From contig JAJVIC010000003.1 of assembly GCA_022072225.1 (NCBI GenBank), forward strand, positions 124,001 to 188,000: a stretch of 64,000 bases of DNA. Reading direction: 5' to 3'. Made by a program: the position numbers and the translations under genes. The DNA comes from Bacteroidia bacterium (GTDB taxonomy: Bacteria > Bacteroidota > Bacteroidia > SXHM01). Position 1 is the stretch's first letter; each line of letters starts with the position of its first letter. This document shows positions 24,155 through 32,221 of the stretch, piece by piece. The notes beneath the pieces were generated by a model. It made no database searches and was not told where the DNA came from. It saw only the letters and a program-made list of their open reading frames with translations.

Positions 24155-25087
24155 ATGATAACACAGAAATTATATCTGAAACCGAAATCACTGGATGAAG
24201 CACTGAAATCAGCTTCAGAGAATGAAAACAATTTCAGGTTTCTTGCCGGTGGAACAGATATTCTTGTCAACAAGTTCCAGGGAAATGATGCTGCTGACTG
24301 TCTAATTGACATCAGCGGAATAGAAGAACTGAGACAAATTACTAAAAGCGAAAACTATTTAAGTATTGGTTCTTTAGTAAAGTTGGATGAGCTGCAAAGT
24401 CATTCGGAAATTTGCAAAGAATTCCCTGTATTGATTGAAGCTGCAAAAGCAGTTGCATCACCCATGATTAGAAAAACTGCAACATTAGGAGGGAATCTAT
24501 TATGCGAAAACCGTTGTTCATTTTACAATCAGAGTGAGTGGTGGCGCGAAGCCGTTGGTTATTGCCTGAAATGTGATGGAGCTATTTGCATTGCAACAGG
24601 AGGCAGAAAAAATTGCTTTTCAAAATTTGTGTCAGATACAGCAGTTGCTTTGGTTAGCATGGATGCAACTATTGACATAGCTGACATTAAAGGTAGTTAT
24701 ACCGTTAAGCTCGAAGATATTTATTCAGGTAACGGTGTAAATCCACGAAATCTTGACAAGCTGGCACTCATTATTTCCATCAACCTTCCAATGAGCCAGA
24801 ATTATAAATCAGTTTTCAAAAAGTTAAGGCAGCGTGAAAGTTTGGAATTCAGTTCGCTTTCAACAGCGGTAACATTGAACAGTAAAGGAAAAATAAAAAT
24901 TGTGTTGGGCGGTGTTGACCCAAAACCTGTTGTTGAAGAAGGAACGACTAATGAAAATATCGAAGATTTGATAACGAAAATTACTAAGAAAGCAAGAATT
25001 GTAGATAACGATGTTTACTCCAGAGAATACAGAAAAGAAATGATCGGTTCTTTCTTGAGAAAAAGTTTTAAAATACTTTTAGATTGA
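24155..25087 (+). CDS. hcrB: 4-hydroxybenzoyl-CoA reductase beta subunit (FAD, extra 4Fe-4S)
   Basis: 310-aa FAD-binding subunit of the xanthine dehydrogenase family: LAGGTDILV (FAD), TATLGGNL. It carries the loop that sets HcrB apart from all other family members: Cys121, Cys137, Cys145 and Cys154 inside residues 117-155 (QSEWWREAVGYCLKCDGA). Their spacing (16, 8, 9) equals that of the 4Fe-4S ligands I recall for Thauera HcrB (122/138/146/155). This makes the operon's identity as hydroxybenzoyl-CoA reductase, rather than xanthine or CO dehydrogenase, quite firm. Last gene of the operon. Confidence 0.93.
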   Translation: MITQKLYLKPKSLDEALKSASENENNFRFLAGGTDILVNKFQGNDAADCLIDISGIEELRQITKSENYLSIGSLVKLDELQSHSEICKEFPVLIEAAKAVASPMIRKTATLGGNLLCENRCSFYNQSEWWREAVGYCLKCDGAICIATGGRKNCFSKFVSDTAVALVSMDATIDIADIKGSYTVKLEDIYSGNGVNPRNLDKLALIISINLPMSQNYKSVFKKLRQRESLEFSSLSTAVTLNSKGKIKIVLGGVDPKPVVEEGTTNENIEDLITKITKKARIVDNDVYSREYRKEMIGSFLRKSFKILLD

Positions 25088-25098
25088 ACAAGGCAATG

Positions 25099-25123
25099 AT
25101 TCATTGGGCTAAAGCTAATGAAT
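25099..25123. repeat. Short inverted repeat after hcrB
   Basis: ATTCATT and AATGAAT (7-bp arms) separated by 11 bp that contain GGGCTAAAGCT. No T-run follows, so it is not a classical terminator. The 233-bp gap 25088-25320 otherwise holds only a terminator-like hairpin and a short repeat fragment; I see no gene. Confidence 0.4.
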
Positions 25124-25254
25124 ACAAGGAGTTGAGATTTTTTTCACTTTAAAGATTGCTTAAGACAATTGCTTAAATTATTTTAATTTATTGTATCTGT
25201 CTTAGATAAATCTTCCAAAAGGTTCGATAATGTGATGCCTTCCTCCACCAAAGA

Positions 25255-25276
25255 AGCTCCGTAAGGGGCTTTTTTT
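25255..25276 (+). terminator. Probable rho-independent terminator of the hcr operon
   Basis: AGCTCC-GTAA-GGGGCT stem-loop (6 bp with one G-T pair) followed by a run of Ts on the plus strand. It lies 168 bp after hcrB and is the only hairpin with a T-tract in this gap. Confidence 0.5.
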
Positions 25277-25290
25277 ATTTCGGCATATCG

Positions 25291-25316
25291 CTTCTCGACT
25301 ACGCTCGAAGTGACAG
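25291..25316. repeat. Short dispersed repeat fragment
   Basis: CTTCTCGACTACGCTCGAAG followed by TGACAG, with TTCGA-type self-complementarity around ACTACGCT. A related fragment lies at 59365-59391, also directly beside a gene 3' end. I recall such fragments as common in Bacteroidota intergenic DNA. Confidence 0.4.
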
Positions 25317-25320
25317 CATA

Positions 25321-27795
25321 TTAAAAGTCCATATCCTGACTTTCTCCCCCTGTGCGCTTTTGGTTGCGCTTTTTAAAGAGTGAGGCATCCTGTTCGCCAA
25401 AGTTCCACGATACATTAAAGCGCAGGAAGCGGGTCTCTCTTCTGCGAGAGGCTTCCTGTGTATAAAAAGGTGTGTCGTAATTTGCTCCCCAGCGTCTGGT
25501 ATTGAATGCATCGTTCAGCGCTAAACTGAAATTCCATTTTTTCTTAATGCTTTTGTTTAGGGAAAAGTCAACCGAGTATTGCGGAATTTGTGTTCCCTGC
25601 AAAATAATTTTAGGTGCTTCGTAGCGACCGTTTACCTGAATAGTAAAATCTGCCGGAAGACGATAGGTCATGTTTCCGCGCGCTTCCCAATTGAAGCCGC
25701 TGTTTTTGGTTAGTCCGTCTGTTGAGCTTAGTTCTACATAGATGACATTTCCGCTCAGCATAATATCTAAGGGTTTAATGAGTGTAAGTTTTAATGAATT
25801 ATCCAGGCCATAGGTAAAACTGCTTTTGCCGTTTATAAATGTGTTTACCAATACGGTTGAATCGCCTTCGGAAGGAAAAGCTGCGTTTGTAATCGGGTTT
25901 TCGGTTAGCTTGAAATAAAACGAGGTGAGAAAGTTGAATTTATCGTTCCACACGTTGTAATTCAGTTCGCCCATGTTGGTGAATTCGGGTTTCAGTGTGG
26001 GGTTTCCGATGCGGTAGTTTTGTTTATCGGCTCCCATAATGAAAGGGTTGAGCTGAAAAAAATTAGGGCGGTTGAGTTTGCGCGAAAAGTTCAATTGCAT
26101 TTCCTGTTTTTTGCTTAGTTCTTTACTGAAATAAACACCCGGGAAAATAGAGCTGAGCAAATTAGATGTGTTGGATGGATAGGAATACGAAAACTCCTGA
26201 TTACGGTCTTGCAGCGTGCCTTTATAGTACGATTGCTCGAAACGGAATCCTATCTGGTATCTGATATTCCACCACATTTTGCTCATGTAATTGATGTAGG
26301 CGGCATTAATCAAATCGTCAATGTAATAACGATTGCTGAGTATGGAATCTTTCTCGTAGCTATCGGTGGGGAACACATAATTCTCCGTAAAATTTTCGCT
26401 CCAGTAGGGTTTGTAATAGCTGCGGATGCCGGCTTCAATTTTTGAATTTTCGGTAAGCGGGTTTACATAATCCAGCTGAAGGATATACTGGTGCGAGCGA
26501 GAGAAACCATCGTTGCGCTGTATTTCCGGATTCTGGGGCATGAGGGTTTGCAGACTATCATAGTTATAGGTGGTAAACACATAATCGCGTTCCGAATACC
26601 CGTAATTGTAGCTGGCATCAATGGTAAGTTCTTCGCCTTTTTTAGGAAAGGTGTGTTTTAAAAATGCTGCTGCTGTATAGTTGTAATGGTTATTTATCTG
26701 CACGTTGTTGCGGCTGCCGCTTGCGGTAACTACGTTTTCGGGCGACAGGTAGGTGAAGGTTTGCCCGTCATCCGAATCGTTGAAGCGGTAGAAAAAATTT
26801 CCGGAAAGCGTAAGCAGGTTACGGTTATTCAGGTTAATATCTAAGCCCAAACGCCCCATGTGATGCAGCCCTCGCTCGTCATTCACATTATCCTGATTGA
26901 AATAACCGGTTACACTTTCGTTGTAAAGATTGGTGCGGTAGGTATAGCCTTCATTGAGGTTTCGCGAGGTATTAAAACTGTAGGATGCCGAAAAGGCAAT
27001 GGGGTTTTGGCGGATGTTGATGTTGGCGCTTGCGTTGTAGCGCTCATTGGTTCCTACGCCTGCCGAAACAGTGCCGTTGTAGCCGGGCTTGCGGTTTTGT
27101 TTCATCACTATGTTCAGTATTCCGCCCGAGGTGGAGGCATCAAATTTTACGGAAGCATTGGTGATTACCTCTACCTTGTCAATCTGATCGGCAGGTATCT
27201 GGTCAAGAGTAAGTGTAGTTGGGCGGCCATCTACATACACCTGCGTGCCACTGTTGCGCAGGGTGGCGTTGCCATCGGCATCAACGCTAACGCTGGGTAT
27301 GTTTTTCATTACATCGGCTGCTGTGCCGCCCTTGGCCGCAATATCCTTCTCCACATTATACACCTTGCGGTCTATACTCATGGTCATGGTGCTTTTTTCT
27401 TCGCCAATTACCACTTCGTTCAGCACCTTGGTGTCGGGTTCCAACTTCAGGTTGCCCATGTCCACTTCCATATTTTGCATGTTTAGCGCAACGGTTTGTT
27501 CAAGCGCGGTGTAGCCAATGAAACTTACCTTTACTTTTAATGGAATTAAAGGCAGTTTTTCTAATGAAAAATCACCGTTTTGTTTTACCAACGAACCGGA
27601 AATGATGCTGTCGTTTTTTACAGATGTAGCCGTTACCGATGCAAACTCAACGGGTTGCTTGGTTTTTGAATCAAGAATACGACCGTAGATTTTTCCGATT
27701 GCAGGGGGCTTGCCCTGGGGTTTTTGGGCGTAGGAAGTTAGAGGATGGAGGAGGGAAGTTAGAAGGAGAAGAAAAACTATGCGGAGGAAATTCAT
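25321..27795 (-). CDS. TonB-dependent receptor / outer-membrane beta-barrel protein
   Basis: 824-aa outer-membrane protein. Signal peptide (MNFLRIVFLLLLTSLLH...YAQ), a carboxypeptidase-regulatory-like domain (about 35-115; GRILDSKTKQPVEFASV), a plug domain with NIPSVSVDADGNATLRN and VYVDGRPTTLTLDQIP, then a long beta-barrel with many aromatic alternating strands, ending in FLRFNVSWNFG and a short charged tail. It belongs to the receptor subgroup with an outer-membrane barrel of the OMP_b-brl_3 type, without a SusD partner nearby. Ligand unknown. I set the start at the ATG at 27795, before the signal peptide; the longer open frame to 28164 has no family similarity and runs through a repeat element. 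A role in uptake of aromatic compounds is conceivable but unsupported. Confidence 0.88.
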   Translation of the reverse strand: MNFLRIVFLLLLTSLLHPLTSYAQKPQGKPPAIGKIYGRILDSKTKQPVEFASVTATSVKNDSIISGSLVKQNGDFSLEKLPLIPLKVKVSFIGYTALEQTVALNMQNMEVDMGNLKLEPDTKVLNEVVIGEEKSTMTMSIDRKVYNVEKDIAAKGGTAADVMKNIPSVSVDADGNATLRNSGTQVYVDGRPTTLTLDQIPADQIDKVEVITNASVKFDASTSGGILNIVMKQNRKPGYNGTVSAGVGTNERYNASANINIRQNPIAFSASYSFNTSRNLNEGYTYRTNLYNESVTGYFNQDNVNDERGLHHMGRLGLDINLNNRNLLTLSGNFFYRFNDSDDGQTFTYLSPENVVTASGSRNNVQINNHYNYTAAAFLKHTFPKKGEELTIDASYNYGYSERDYVFTTYNYDSLQTLMPQNPEIQRNDGFSRSHQYILQLDYVNPLTENSKIEAGIRSYYKPYWSENFTENYVFPTDSYEKDSILSNRYYIDDLINAAYINYMSKMWWNIRYQIGFRFEQSYYKGTLQDRNQEFSYSYPSNTSNLLSSIFPGVYFSKELSKKQEMQLNFSRKLNRPNFFQLNPFIMGADKQNYRIGNPTLKPEFTNMGELNYNVWNDKFNFLTSFYFKLTENPITNAAFPSEGDSTVLVNTFINGKSSFTYGLDNSLKLTLIKPLDIMLSGNVIYVELSSTDGLTKNSGFNWEARGNMTYRLPADFTIQVNGRYEAPKIILQGTQIPQYSVDFSLNKSIKKKWNFSLALNDAFNTRRWGANYDTPFYTQEASRRRETRFLRFNVSWNFGEQDASLFKKRNQKRTGGESQDMDF

Positions 27796-27822
27796 TTTAT
27801 GCAATACGTAACCGATTTTTTT

Positions 27823-27901
27823 ACCACATAGGCACATAGGAAACCTAGTTTTGCACATAGTTCTATGTGTTTTTCTATTGTGAACTATGTGCCTATGTGG
27901 T
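27823..27901. repeat. Nested palindromic element related to the 49.7-kb mobile element
   Basis: 79-bp palindrome with perfect 17-bp arms (ACCACATAGGCACATAG at 27823-27839 and its complement at 27885-27901) and an inner palindrome CACATAG-TT-CTATGTG (27854-27869). The arms equal the outer part of the 30-bp ends of the GxxExxY element at 49653-50230, but no gene lies inside. It sits in the divergent gap between the receptor and the HTH gene. Looks like a miniature, non-autonomous relative. Confidence 0.65.
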
Positions 27902-27929
27902 TCAAATAAGCTACCGCACAAAGGTAGGC

Positions 27930-27961
27930 TTTGAAATGAGTTTTTTATTCCCTTATTTTTG
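27930..27961 (+). promoter_or_regulatory. Promoter of the small HTH gene
   Basis: TTTG (27930-27933), 20-bp spacer, TATTTTTG (27954-27961), a full match to the Bacteroidota consensus TTTG / TAnnTTTG. The start codon follows 21 bp later. Confidence 0.6.
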
Positions 27962-27982
27962 TTGTTCGCAAAAATTAACATC

Positions 27983-28360
27983 ATGGAATTAGCCAACATT
28001 CTTCGTTTTCCCGAATACATGAGCATACCCGAATACACCAAGGCGGCAGGCGTTTCGGTAAACACGGCACGCAACCGTATTAAGGCACACCTTATTTCGT
28101 ATATTAAAATTGACCAAGTGTATCTGATCAATACCGAGCATTCACCCGTTAGGCAACAGTACAATTCGGGAAGTAAAAAAGTGGGACGCCCTCTTTTGCC
28201 TGGAGTAAGCGAAAGCCAGTTGCGCTCGGTAAAATCGTATGCCCGGGGTAAAAAACGCAGGGGCGATATTTACTTTACAGCTATTTTATCGGGAAAAATT
28301 AAAGGCGTTGTGATAGGTAGCGAAGTATTTGCCTATGTACACGAGTTAGATACGCTCTGA
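27983..28360 (+). CDS. Small helix-turn-helix protein, unknown family
   Basis: 125-aa protein starting at the ATG 27983 (MELANILRFPEYMSIPEYT). Residues 13-50 (SIPEYTKAAGVSVNTARNRI) look like an excisionase- or MerR-type winged helix, followed by KIDQVYLINTE; the middle is basic (SGSKKVGRPLLPG, with a GRP AT-hook-like core, and ARGKKRRGD), and the C-terminus is a short hydrophobic strand region. The composition suggests DNA binding. It lies between the palindromic element and a 41-bp hairpin array. I cannot name a function. Confidence 0.65.
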   Translation: MELANILRFPEYMSIPEYTKAAGVSVNTARNRIKAHLISYIKIDQVYLINTEHSPVRQQYNSGSKKVGRPLLPGVSESQLRSVKSYARGKKRRGDIYFTAILSGKIKGVVIGSEVFAYVHELDTL

Positions 28361-28402
28361 TTCTACCTCCGTAATTTCCACGGAAGGCACTACCAAACTA
28401 TT

Positions 28403-28678
28403 ATTGTGACCGTAGGACACATGCTCACAATCATTTTACAACTATTGTGAGCAACGGACACACGCTCACAGTTCCGGAAACATGATTGTGAACGTAGGAC
28501 ACCCACTCATAATCATTTTACAACCATTGTGACCGTGGGACACCCGCTCACAATTATTCTACAGCAATTGTGAGCGTAGGACACACGTTCACAATCATTT
28601 TACAGCCATTGTGAACGGGGAACCCCAGCTCACAATCAGAAAAGTATTATTACGAGCGTGGAACCCAAACAAGCAATC
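28403..28678. repeat. Tandem array of 41-bp hairpin-forming repeats
   Basis: Six full units of exactly 41 bp (starting at 28403, 28444, 28485, 28526, 28567 and 28608) and a decayed seventh (28649-28678) fill most of the 321-bp gap 28361-28681. Each unit begins with ATTGTGAnCG and has the near-complement CGnTCACAAT 20 bp later, flanking a GGACAC-centred loop, so each can form a hairpin; many substitutions are compensated or fall in loop and linker (CATTTTACAn). There is no open frame through it and no variable spacers, so it is not CRISPR. Confidence 0.85.
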
Positions 28679-28681
28679 CGT

Positions 28682-30778
28682 TTACCGGATAACCAATTTG
28701 CGGGTAGTTTTGCTTTGGCCGTCAGCTATCGTTAGCAAATAAATACCGCTGGCAAGTTTCAGAGATGGGCGGAGGTGGGTTGTGGTATTATGATTAAAAA
28801 GCTGACTGTAAATAACCCTTCCCGAAATATCCGTCAGCTCAAAGTTATAGCTGCCGCTACGTGTTGAAACAAACTGCACCGTAAACTCTCCGTTGGTAGG
28901 GTTAGGAAAAATATCCAAAGCAGCATCAAACGTGTTTTCTGAAATAGAAACCGGCAAGGCAACTTCGGTATAAACGGTGTTGGTTATAACGGGCGGATTG
29001 AAATCAAAATAGATGGCGGCAGTATTGGCAATGCTATCGTTAAGCGCCAAATTGGTTTTGGGTTTTATGCGATAAAAAATATACCCATGACTTTGCGGCT
29101 CATTGGTATTGCTGTCGGGCAAGAGGATATTTTCAAACCTCCATTCCAAAGTATTGCCTCCGCGAATACTCAGGTTGTAATTATGGCTGGCATTAATCAT
29201 TTGCAAACTACTCCAATCAAGATTTTGGTCTAAGGTATCGCGCACTGCAACGGTGAAAGCCGTATCGGTGCCGGTGTTTTGAAAACGGATGCGGTAGTTC
29301 AGGTATTCTGCTTGTGTTACCTGCGTGGGCGAAAGGGTATCGTGGCTTACCCATTTATCATTGGGATCGTAACTGCCGGTAACGGTTTGGCGCAACTCAT
29401 CATAATTATCGAGTGGAGCCATATCGCCCTGCACAGGATAAATGATTGCCGAGAAACTTAAGATATCACCAATGTTTACTGTTGTTGGAGCAGGAATATT
29501 TAATACCACATCATAAGTCATCGTTTCAAGCGGAGTAAAATCAGTGAAGCTCCAGGTCATAGAATCATTTTGAAATGAATCATACATTGGAGTAGCAGAA
29601 ACAAAACTTAAACGATTATCAATTCCAAAACGGATAGAACCAGAAAGCGTATCGGTACCTATATTTATAGCAATGAGTTTATAGGTAGCATTAAAACCCG
29701 GGCGGGCGGCAGTAATTGGATTTATAAAAATTTGCAGGTCGGGGTTGCCGGGTATGGGGGTTACAGCAAAGTCAACACTGTCGTAAGAGTTGTTGATTTG
29801 CGAAAGGTGATTAGTGGGATTTACTGCGTGATAATTAAGTTGAGGAATGAAATTAGTTGTGTAAGTACCATTACCAACAATAATGGTGAACGAACCATCA
29901 GAACCTACCTGTGTTTCGTAAACATCGTTACCCGTTGTTTGCAGAGAACCTGCCAAGAAAGGATTTTCACCCACATCAAAAATACCGTTGTTGTTTGCAT
30001 CTGAAAAAACAGAGCCTGATATATAACCGCAAGAATCGAAAACGGTGTATGTCAATGTTTCTTCACAACCCGTGGTATCACTCAGGGTAACTGAATAATC
30101 TCCTGCTGTTAACCCTGTAATAGTTGATGTGGTTTGTCCTCCTGGCGACCATAAATAAGAAAATTCTGTACCATTCGAAATATCTACTGAAATAGAACCA
30201 TCAGAGGAACCGCAGCCTTCATGATTAATAGAAGTATTTACATCATATTGCGAGCTTAATGTAATCGAAGCAAAACCTTGTTGGCCCATCATATCAGTAA
30301 CAATTACATTAAAAGTACCTGTTACACAAACCTCTATCGGAGAGGTACTTTCTCCATGACTCCATAAATAAGTATATGGTGGGGTTCCGCCAGTTACTAA
30401 TACCTGTAGGTCAGCACAACCATCAAAAAAACAATCAACAGGCTGTCCATCTGCTAATATCTGAACATCCATACAAGTAACCGGTACAGCATGTATTACC
30501 GTATCTACATTTGAATTGTTGTCTGTTACCGTTAAGGTAACATTATACGTTCCTGCAGAAGTATAAATGTGTGATGGATATTGTTGAGTACTGGTTGAAC
30601 CATCACCAAAATCCCATAACCAGCTTTGTATGGTGCAACCGTTGCAGGTAGATATATCTGTAAAGTAAATATCAAAGCAGGTGTCGGTTGGGAAATAAAA
30701 ACCTGCTTCCGGCTGCGCATAGGCTTTTGAAAAAACACCAAGACAAAGTATAATGAAAAGAGTAAATTTTGTGTTCAT
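28682..30778 (-). CDS. Secreted T9SS (type A) protein with PKD and repeat domains
   Basis: 698-aa exported protein. Signal peptide (1-21, ending AYAQ), a PKD domain at about 25-100 (WLWDFGDGSTSTQQYPSHIY), two SprB/HYR-like modules (about 100-250) with paired cysteines, a prealbumin/SdrD-B-like segment (GYISGSVFSDANNNGIFDVGE, counted as two parts), a conserved DUF11-like domain with TVTGSYDPNDKWVS and IYFDFNPPVITN, and a C-terminal type IX sorting domain (DIFPNPTNGEF...GIYLLTI...KLVIR) that directs secretion and surface anchoring. No enzymatic domain is visible; an adhesive or structural role is likely. Transcribed alone, with the 41-bp array at its 3' side. Confidence 0.85.
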   Translation of the reverse strand: MNTKFTLFIILCLGVFSKAYAQPEAGFYFPTDTCFDIYFTDISTCNGCTIQSWLWDFGDGSTSTQQYPSHIYTSAGTYNVTLTVTDNNSNVDTVIHAVPVTCMDVQILADGQPVDCFFDGCADLQVLVTGGTPPYTYLWSHGESTSPIEVCVTGTFNVIVTDMMGQQGFASITLSSQYDVNTSINHEGCGSSDGSISVDISNGTEFSYLWSPGGQTTSTITGLTAGDYSVTLSDTTGCEETLTYTVFDSCGYISGSVFSDANNNGIFDVGENPFLAGSLQTTGNDVYETQVGSDGSFTIIVGNGTYTTNFIPQLNYHAVNPTNHLSQINNSYDSVDFAVTPIPGNPDLQIFINPITAARPGFNATYKLIAINIGTDTLSGSIRFGIDNRLSFVSATPMYDSFQNDSMTWSFTDFTPLETMTYDVVLNIPAPTTVNIGDILSFSAIIYPVQGDMAPLDNYDELRQTVTGSYDPNDKWVSHDTLSPTQVTQAEYLNYRIRFQNTGTDTAFTVAVRDTLDQNLDWSSLQMINASHNYNLSIRGGNTLEWRFENILLPDSNTNEPQSHGYIFYRIKPKTNLALNDSIANTAAIYFDFNPPVITNTVYTEVALPVSISENTFDAALDIFPNPTNGEFTVQFVSTRSGSYNFELTDISGRVIYSQLFNHNTTTHLRPSLKLASGIYLLTIADGQSKTTRKLVIR

Positions 30779-30799
30779 GGTTGTTGAATTTGAGATGGT

Positions 30800-30829
30800 T
30801 AAAGGTATAACAATTCTTAAAACAGCAAA
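30800..30829 (-). promoter_or_regulatory. Promoter of the T9SS protein at 28682
   Basis: On the minus strand TTTG (complement at 30826-30829), 18-bp spacer, TACCTTTA (30800-30807), one mismatch to TAnnTTTG. The same -7 octamer TACCTTTA serves the large adhesin gene at 54812. Confidence 0.5.
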
Positions 30830-30851
30830 AGATGAGGAGAATAAAAATCCT

Positions 30852-30859
30852 TAGCTTTG
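30852..30859 (+). promoter_or_regulatory. -7 element of mntA-hepT
   Basis: TAGCTTTG, full match to TAnnTTTG, ending 8 bp before the mntA ATG. No -33 TTTG at the usual distance. Predicted leader is only a few nucleotides. Confidence 0.45.
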
Positions 30860-30867
30860 CACTAATC

Positions 30868-31146
30868 ATGGACATCAGAACAGCTATACAGAATTATTTT
30901 AAGTCGCAGCCGGTAAGCAAAGCCTACATCTTCGGTTCTTATGCCCGTGGTGAGCAAGATGAAAAAAGCGATATTGACCTCTTAGTTGAATTAGAGAGCG
31001 AAACCAATCTTTTTACTTTCATAAAAATGAAAAATGAATTAGAAGGGCTGCTTCAAAAACCGGTTGACCTTGTATCATCAAAAGCGGTTTCCAAGTTCAT
31101 AAAACCTTTCATAGAAAAAGACAAAATATTAGTCTATGAAAAGTAA
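30868..31146 (+). CDS. mntA: MntA-type nucleotidyltransferase antitoxin
   Basis: 92-aa minimal nucleotidyltransferase with GSYARGEQDEKSDIDLLVE, giving the GSxARG...SDxD metal-binding motif. In HEPN/MNT modules MntA neutralises HepT by adding AMP groups to a tyrosine of the toxin. I chose the ATG at 30868 (MDIRTAIQNYF) because an in-frame upstream start at 30832 adds 12 residues of no family character and overlaps the -7 element. The 3' end overlaps hepT by 11 bp, as usual for these pairs. Confidence 0.88.
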   Translation: MDIRTAIQNYFKSQPVSKAYIFGSYARGEQDEKSDIDLLVELESETNLFTFIKMKNELEGLLQKPVDLVSSKAVSKFIKPFIEKDKILVYEK

Positions 31147-31489
31147 TATTGGCGACAAGCAGCGGCTTCAACACATTTTACAAGCGATTAACGATATTGA
31201 AAGTTTTACTACCGGTATTTCTTACGATGAGTATGCCGAAAACTATATGCTTCGCCTTGCCGTTGTTAAACTCTTTGAAATGATTGGCGAAGCATCCGGA
31301 CATCTGTCTGACAATCTTAAAGAAGAATTTTCTGAAGTAGAATGGACAGTTTTAAAAGGAATGCGAAATATTTTTGTTCACGAATATTTCGGCATTGATT
31401 ATGAAATTATCTGGAACTCCGTGCAGGAAAATCTACCCACGCTGAAAGAAAAAATTCAAAAAATAATTTCAGTAAAATTTCCTGATTAG
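31136..31489 (+). CDS. hepT: HepT-type HEPN ribonuclease toxin
   Basis: 117-aa HEPN protein (formerly DUF86). The catalytic RX4HXY motif is present as R-NIFV-H-E-Y in [14 protein letters not shown]; the Tyr is the residue modified by MntA. Such toxins cleave RNA, tRNA in studied cases, when released. Together with mntA it forms a complete, apparently intact toxin-antitoxin module of unknown trigger. Its stop region overlaps by 4 bp the stop of the convergent pyrH gene. Confidence 0.9.
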   Translation: MKSNIGDKQRLQHILQAINDIESFTTGISYDEYAENYMLRLAVVKLFEMIGEASGHLSDNLKEEFSEVEWTVLKGMRNIFVHEYFGIDYEIIWNSVQENLPTLKEKIQKIISVKFPD

Positions 31490-32190
31490 GAAACCAGCGT
31501 CCCCACCTTCTCCCCTTCCACCACTTGCAACAGTGTTCCGGGTTTGTCCATGTTAAAGACAATAATAGGCAGTTCGTTTTCTTTGCAAAGTGTGAACGCA
31601 GTAAGGTCCATTACGTTCAGGCCTTTTGCATATACATCATCAAAAGAAATAGAATCAAACTTGGTAGCTGATTTATCTTTTTCAGGGTCGGCAGAGTAGA
31701 TGCCATCTACTCGGGTGCCTTTTAAAACTACATCCGCTTCAATTTCTATGGCGCGCAATGATGCTGCTGAATCTGTTGTAAAATAAGGGTTTCCCGTTCC
31801 CGCGCCAAAAATAACAACACGCCCTTTTTCCAAGTGACGTACTGCTTTTCTGCGGATGAAAGGTTCAGCAATCTCTTCCATTTTTATGGCGGTAAGTAAG
31901 CGGGTCTGCATTCCTTTACCTTCCAGTGCTGATTGCAAAGCCATGCTGTTTATCACTGTTGCCAGCATTCCCATATAATCGCCCTGCACACGGTCCATTC
32001 CTCCTTCAACCGCCTGAATACCGCGGAAAATATTTCCTCCGCCAATTACAATTCCAATCTCAACTCCCTTGTCGGCAATCTCTTTTATCTCGGTTGCATA
32101 TTGCGCCAAACGGTTGTTGTCAATACCAAATTGTTTGTCGCCCATCAGTGATTCTCCGCTTAGCTTGAGTAGAATTCTTTTGTATTTCAT
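31486..32190 (-). CDS. pyrH: UMP kinase
   Basis: 234-aa amino-acid-kinase-fold enzyme that phosphorylates UMP to UDP with ATP in pyrimidine synthesis. Motifs: [51 protein letters not shown] and [13 protein letters not shown]. Start set at ATG 32190 ([13 protein letters not shown]), the conserved beginning; an upstream in-frame start at 32223 would add 11 residues and lie in the terminator. It follows tsf, the usual order rpsB-tsf-pyrH, but a strong hairpin with T-run separates the two. Confidence 0.95.
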   Translation of the reverse strand: MKYKRILLKLSGESLMGDKQFGIDNNRLAQYATEIKEIADKGVEIGIVIGGGNIFRGIQAVEGGMDRVQGDYMGMLATVINSMALQSALEGKGMQTRLLTAIKMEEIAEPFIRRKAVRHLEKGRVVIFGAGTGNPYFTTDSAASLRAIEIEADVVLKGTRVDGIYSADPEKDKSATKFDSISFDDVYAKGLNVMDLTAFTLCKENELPIIVFNMDKPGTLLQVVEGEKVGTLVS

Positions 32191-32221
32191 GTAATTTATT
32201 CGGGGTTGGAAATTTATGGTC

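Noticed and set aside
21362-25087. Xanthine dehydrogenase or CO dehydrogenase
   Set aside because: The HcrB-type four-cysteine loop in the FAD subunit and the neighbouring benzoyl-CoA operon favour 4-hydroxybenzoyl-CoA reductase.
26860-27486. Plus-strand open frame of 208 codons opposite the TonB receptor
   Set aside because: Antisense to a well-supported receptor plug/barrel; composition is the mirror of the receptor codons; no motif.
27796-28164. N-terminal extension of the TonB receptor up to 28164
   Set aside because: The extension runs through the palindromic element and the opposite-strand HTH gene, and a proper signal peptide starts at 27795.
28403-28678. CRISPR array
   Set aside because: Units are contiguous 41-bp tandem copies without variable spacers, and there are no cas genes in the window.
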